Below, piece by piece: positions 4,543 to 5,498 of a stretch of DNA of 5,498 nt. A program made the translations under genes and the position numbers. Below the pieces are notes generated by a model that was given only the letters and a program-made list of their open reading frames with translations, was not told where the DNA came from and ran no database searches. The DNA is from Candidatus Poribacteria bacterium. GTDB lineage: Bacteria > Poribacteria > WGA-4E > WGA-3G. Positions within the stretch are counted from its first letter, which is position 1. The number at the start of each line of letters is the position of its first letter. The stretch covers positions 1 to 5,498 of the forward strand of contig VXXH01000063.1 of NCBI GenBank assembly GCA_009835515.1, in the 5' to 3' direction.

Positions 4543-5498
4543 CTAAGGTGTTACAGCCCTCACACAACGAAACCCGTTGTAGTCGTTCGTATTCGTTGGC
4601 GTATTGTGGTGGCGCCGGGCACACCGTACGTTAAGTGCCGTATTGTACCATGAGCCGCTGCGCAGCACACGGTGATTATTAACGTTCGCGAAATTATTTA
4701 TAATACTTGCTATACTGCCTCCTGATACCGGGTTTCGATAAGGTAAACTTCTATAGGCATCTGAGCTATATGCGTCAAGACACCACTCAAATACGTTCCC
4801 CGACATACTGTATAAACCATAACCGTTTGCTGTATAACTACCAACGGTCTTGGTTCTGCCAAAATTACTGATTGAGTAGTTTGCCTTACTGGTATCAATG
4901 GCATCTCCCCAGGGATACCTCTTACCAACCAACCCACCACGCGCAGCTTTCTCCCATTCCGTCTCCGTTGGTAAACGCTTTCCTGCCCATTGTGTATACG
5001 CCATTGCATCGTGCCAACTTACGCCTACAACCGGATGTTGATCTGTAGGAGAACTTTTAGAAACCCAATCCGGTAGGGAACGATGACCAGTGGCACGAAC
5101 AAACTGTTTGTATTTACCAATCGTTACTTCATATTTGTCCATGTAAAACGCGTCTAAATAGACTGAATGTACTGGCTTTTCGTCATCAAGGGCATCTGCA
5201 TCATTGCTACCTATCAGAAACTCACCTGCCGGAATTAAAACCATCTCGGCACCATCATTTCCGAAGATCGTTCGTTGTACATCAGGTTCACGTGTGTTAG
5301 CCTCGGTACCATCATTCCCGAGGATGGTTTGCTGTACATCAGGTTTAGACGTATCACGATTTACAATGACCAAAAGGTCGCCTGGGGATCCACCGTAGGT
5401 TCCGGCTCTCCCTACACCGCGCAACCGATAGCTGCCATCACCTTTATCATATTCTTCGGTGTCAAAACCCCCAGTCTTTAGACGGGGGATGTAGACAC
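4543..5498 (-). CDS. SUMF1-fold protein fused to a DnaJ C-terminal-like segment; 5' end outside window, possibly interrupted
   Basis: The frame is open from the TAG at 4543-4545 to the right edge (318 codons plus two bases). Numbering here counts from an in-frame TTG at 5424 as residue 1. Just upstream and through residue 22, DGSYRLRGVG then GTYGGSPGDLLVIVN follows the DnaJ/Hsp40 C-terminal pattern GxGxxGxxGGxPGDLxV. The rest of a DnaJ C-terminal domain is missing. A linker follows with a 19-residue tandem repeat (28-60). The SUMF1 fold then spans about 57-291: DGAEMVLIPAGEFLIGS, FYMDKYEVTIGKYKQFV, HPVVGVSWHDAMAY, GKRLPTETEWEKAARGG, RYPWGD, YSMSGNVFEWCLDAY, RVLRSGSWY and GFRCVRAV. By hand alignment the two catalytic cysteine positions of true formylglycine-generating enzymes are N and V here, so a binding role is likelier. 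The frame's first 13 or so codons lie in an insertion-element-like palindrome, so the true 5' part may lie beyond it. The TTG is a weak start candidate. The gene converges on the toxin gene, 63 bp away. Confidence 0.82.
   Translation of the reverse strand, partial: VYIPRLKTGGFDTEEYDKGDGSYRLRGVGRAGTYGGSPGDLLVIVNRDTSKPDVQQTILGNDGTEANTREPDVQRTIFGNDGAEMVLIPAGEFLIGSNDADALDDEKPVHSVYLDAFYMDKYEVTIGKYKQFVRATGHRSLPDWVSKSSPTDQHPVVGVSWHDAMAYTQWAGKRLPTETEWEKAARGGLVGKRYPWGDAIDTSKANYSISNFGRTKTVGSYTANGYGLYSMSGNVFEWCLDAYSSDAYRSLPYRNPVSGGSIASIINNFANVNNHRVLRSGSWYNTALNVRCARRHHNTPTNTNDYNGFRCVRAVTP
5245..5345. repeat. Tandem 57-bp-period repeat in the SUMF1-fold gene linker
   Basis: The 44-bp stretches 5245-5288 and 5302-5345 match at 38 of 44 positions, with a 57-bp period that keeps the frame. 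They encode PDVQQTILGNDGTE and PDVQRTIFGNDGAE. The second copy runs straight into the SUMF1 start (GAEMVLIPAGEF). The repeat probably arose by in-frame duplication of the join between linker and domain. Confidence 0.8.
5459..5498. mobile_element. Palindrome resembling an IS200/IS605-family end, cut by the window edge
   Basis: The plus strand has nested inverted arms: GTGTC (5459-5463) with GACAC (5494-5498), CCCCC (5468-5472) with GGGGG (5484-5488), and GTC (5474-5476) with GAC (5481-5483) around a TTTA loop, with A5473 bulged. A C5/G5 stem with a GTCTTTAGAC core is typical of the subterminal hairpins at IS200/IS605 (TnpA/TnpB) ends. No transposase sequence is in view, and whether this would be a left or right end cannot be decided. 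An alternative is an unrelated dispersed hairpin. Confidence 0.5.

Noticed and set aside
5422..5424. TTG at 5424 as the true start of the right-hand SUMF1-fold gene
   Set aside because: The frame stays open to the window edge, and DnaJ-like sequence (DGSYR) continues upstream of the TTG, so the TTG is probably an internal leucine.
1..5498. CRISPR array, tRNA or rRNA
   Set aside because: No regularly spaced repeats, cloverleaf or rRNA signature could be seen by eye on either strand.

Overview
The window looks like accessory DNA from an environmental Gram-negative-type bacterium with moderate GC. The mix of a formylglycine-generating-enzyme-like (SUMF1 fold) paralogue pair, an ECF sigma factor with a zinc-finger anti-sigma factor, tetratricopeptide repeats, a type II toxin-antitoxin pair and short 'TAGGACTTACGCA'-type inverted-repeat elements recalls Candidatus Poribacteria and similar sponge or marine lineages. 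That taxonomic guess is inference from gene content; there is no rRNA or other marker gene here.

Positions 1-3601 hold five genes on the minus strand in one direction. They read from right to left: a SUMF1-fold protein (3601-2702), a four-repeat TPR protein (2684-2136), an ECF sigma-70 factor (2087-1485), its membrane-anchored zinc-finger anti-sigma factor (1498-908, overlapping the sigma gene by 14 bp), and a membrane-anchored von Willebrand factor A protein (832 to beyond the left edge). Gaps of 17, 48 and 75 bp plus the overlap suggest one operon. A plausible reading is an envelope-sensing unit. The anti-sigma factor would hold the sigma factor at the membrane, while the TPR, SUMF1-fold and VWA proteins supply protein-protein or ligand-binding modules. 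This role is inferred.

Positions 3602-3811 are a compact divergent control region. A candidate promoter for the minus-strand operon would give an almost leaderless mRNA. Back to back with it is a near-consensus plus-strand promoter for the toxin-antitoxin pair, with a perfect 17-bp AT palindrome overlapping its -35 box. Between the plus promoter and the antitoxin start lies a 93-bp structured element with 13-bp imperfect terminal inverted repeats, flanked by an exact 5-bp duplication AAGGA. It appears to have landed in the antitoxin's Shine-Dalgarno sequence and re-created it through the duplication.

Positions 3812-4479 encode a Phd/YefM-type antitoxin and a PIN-domain (VapC-like) toxin joined by an ATGA overlap. 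Positions 4543-5498 hold, on the minus strand, a second SUMF1-fold protein. In the same frame it is preceded by a DnaJ C-terminal-domain-like segment and a tandem 19-residue linker repeat. Its 5' end runs off the window through a GC-rich palindrome (5459-5498) that resembles a subterminal hairpin of an IS200/IS605-type element, so the gene may have been interrupted by that insertion.
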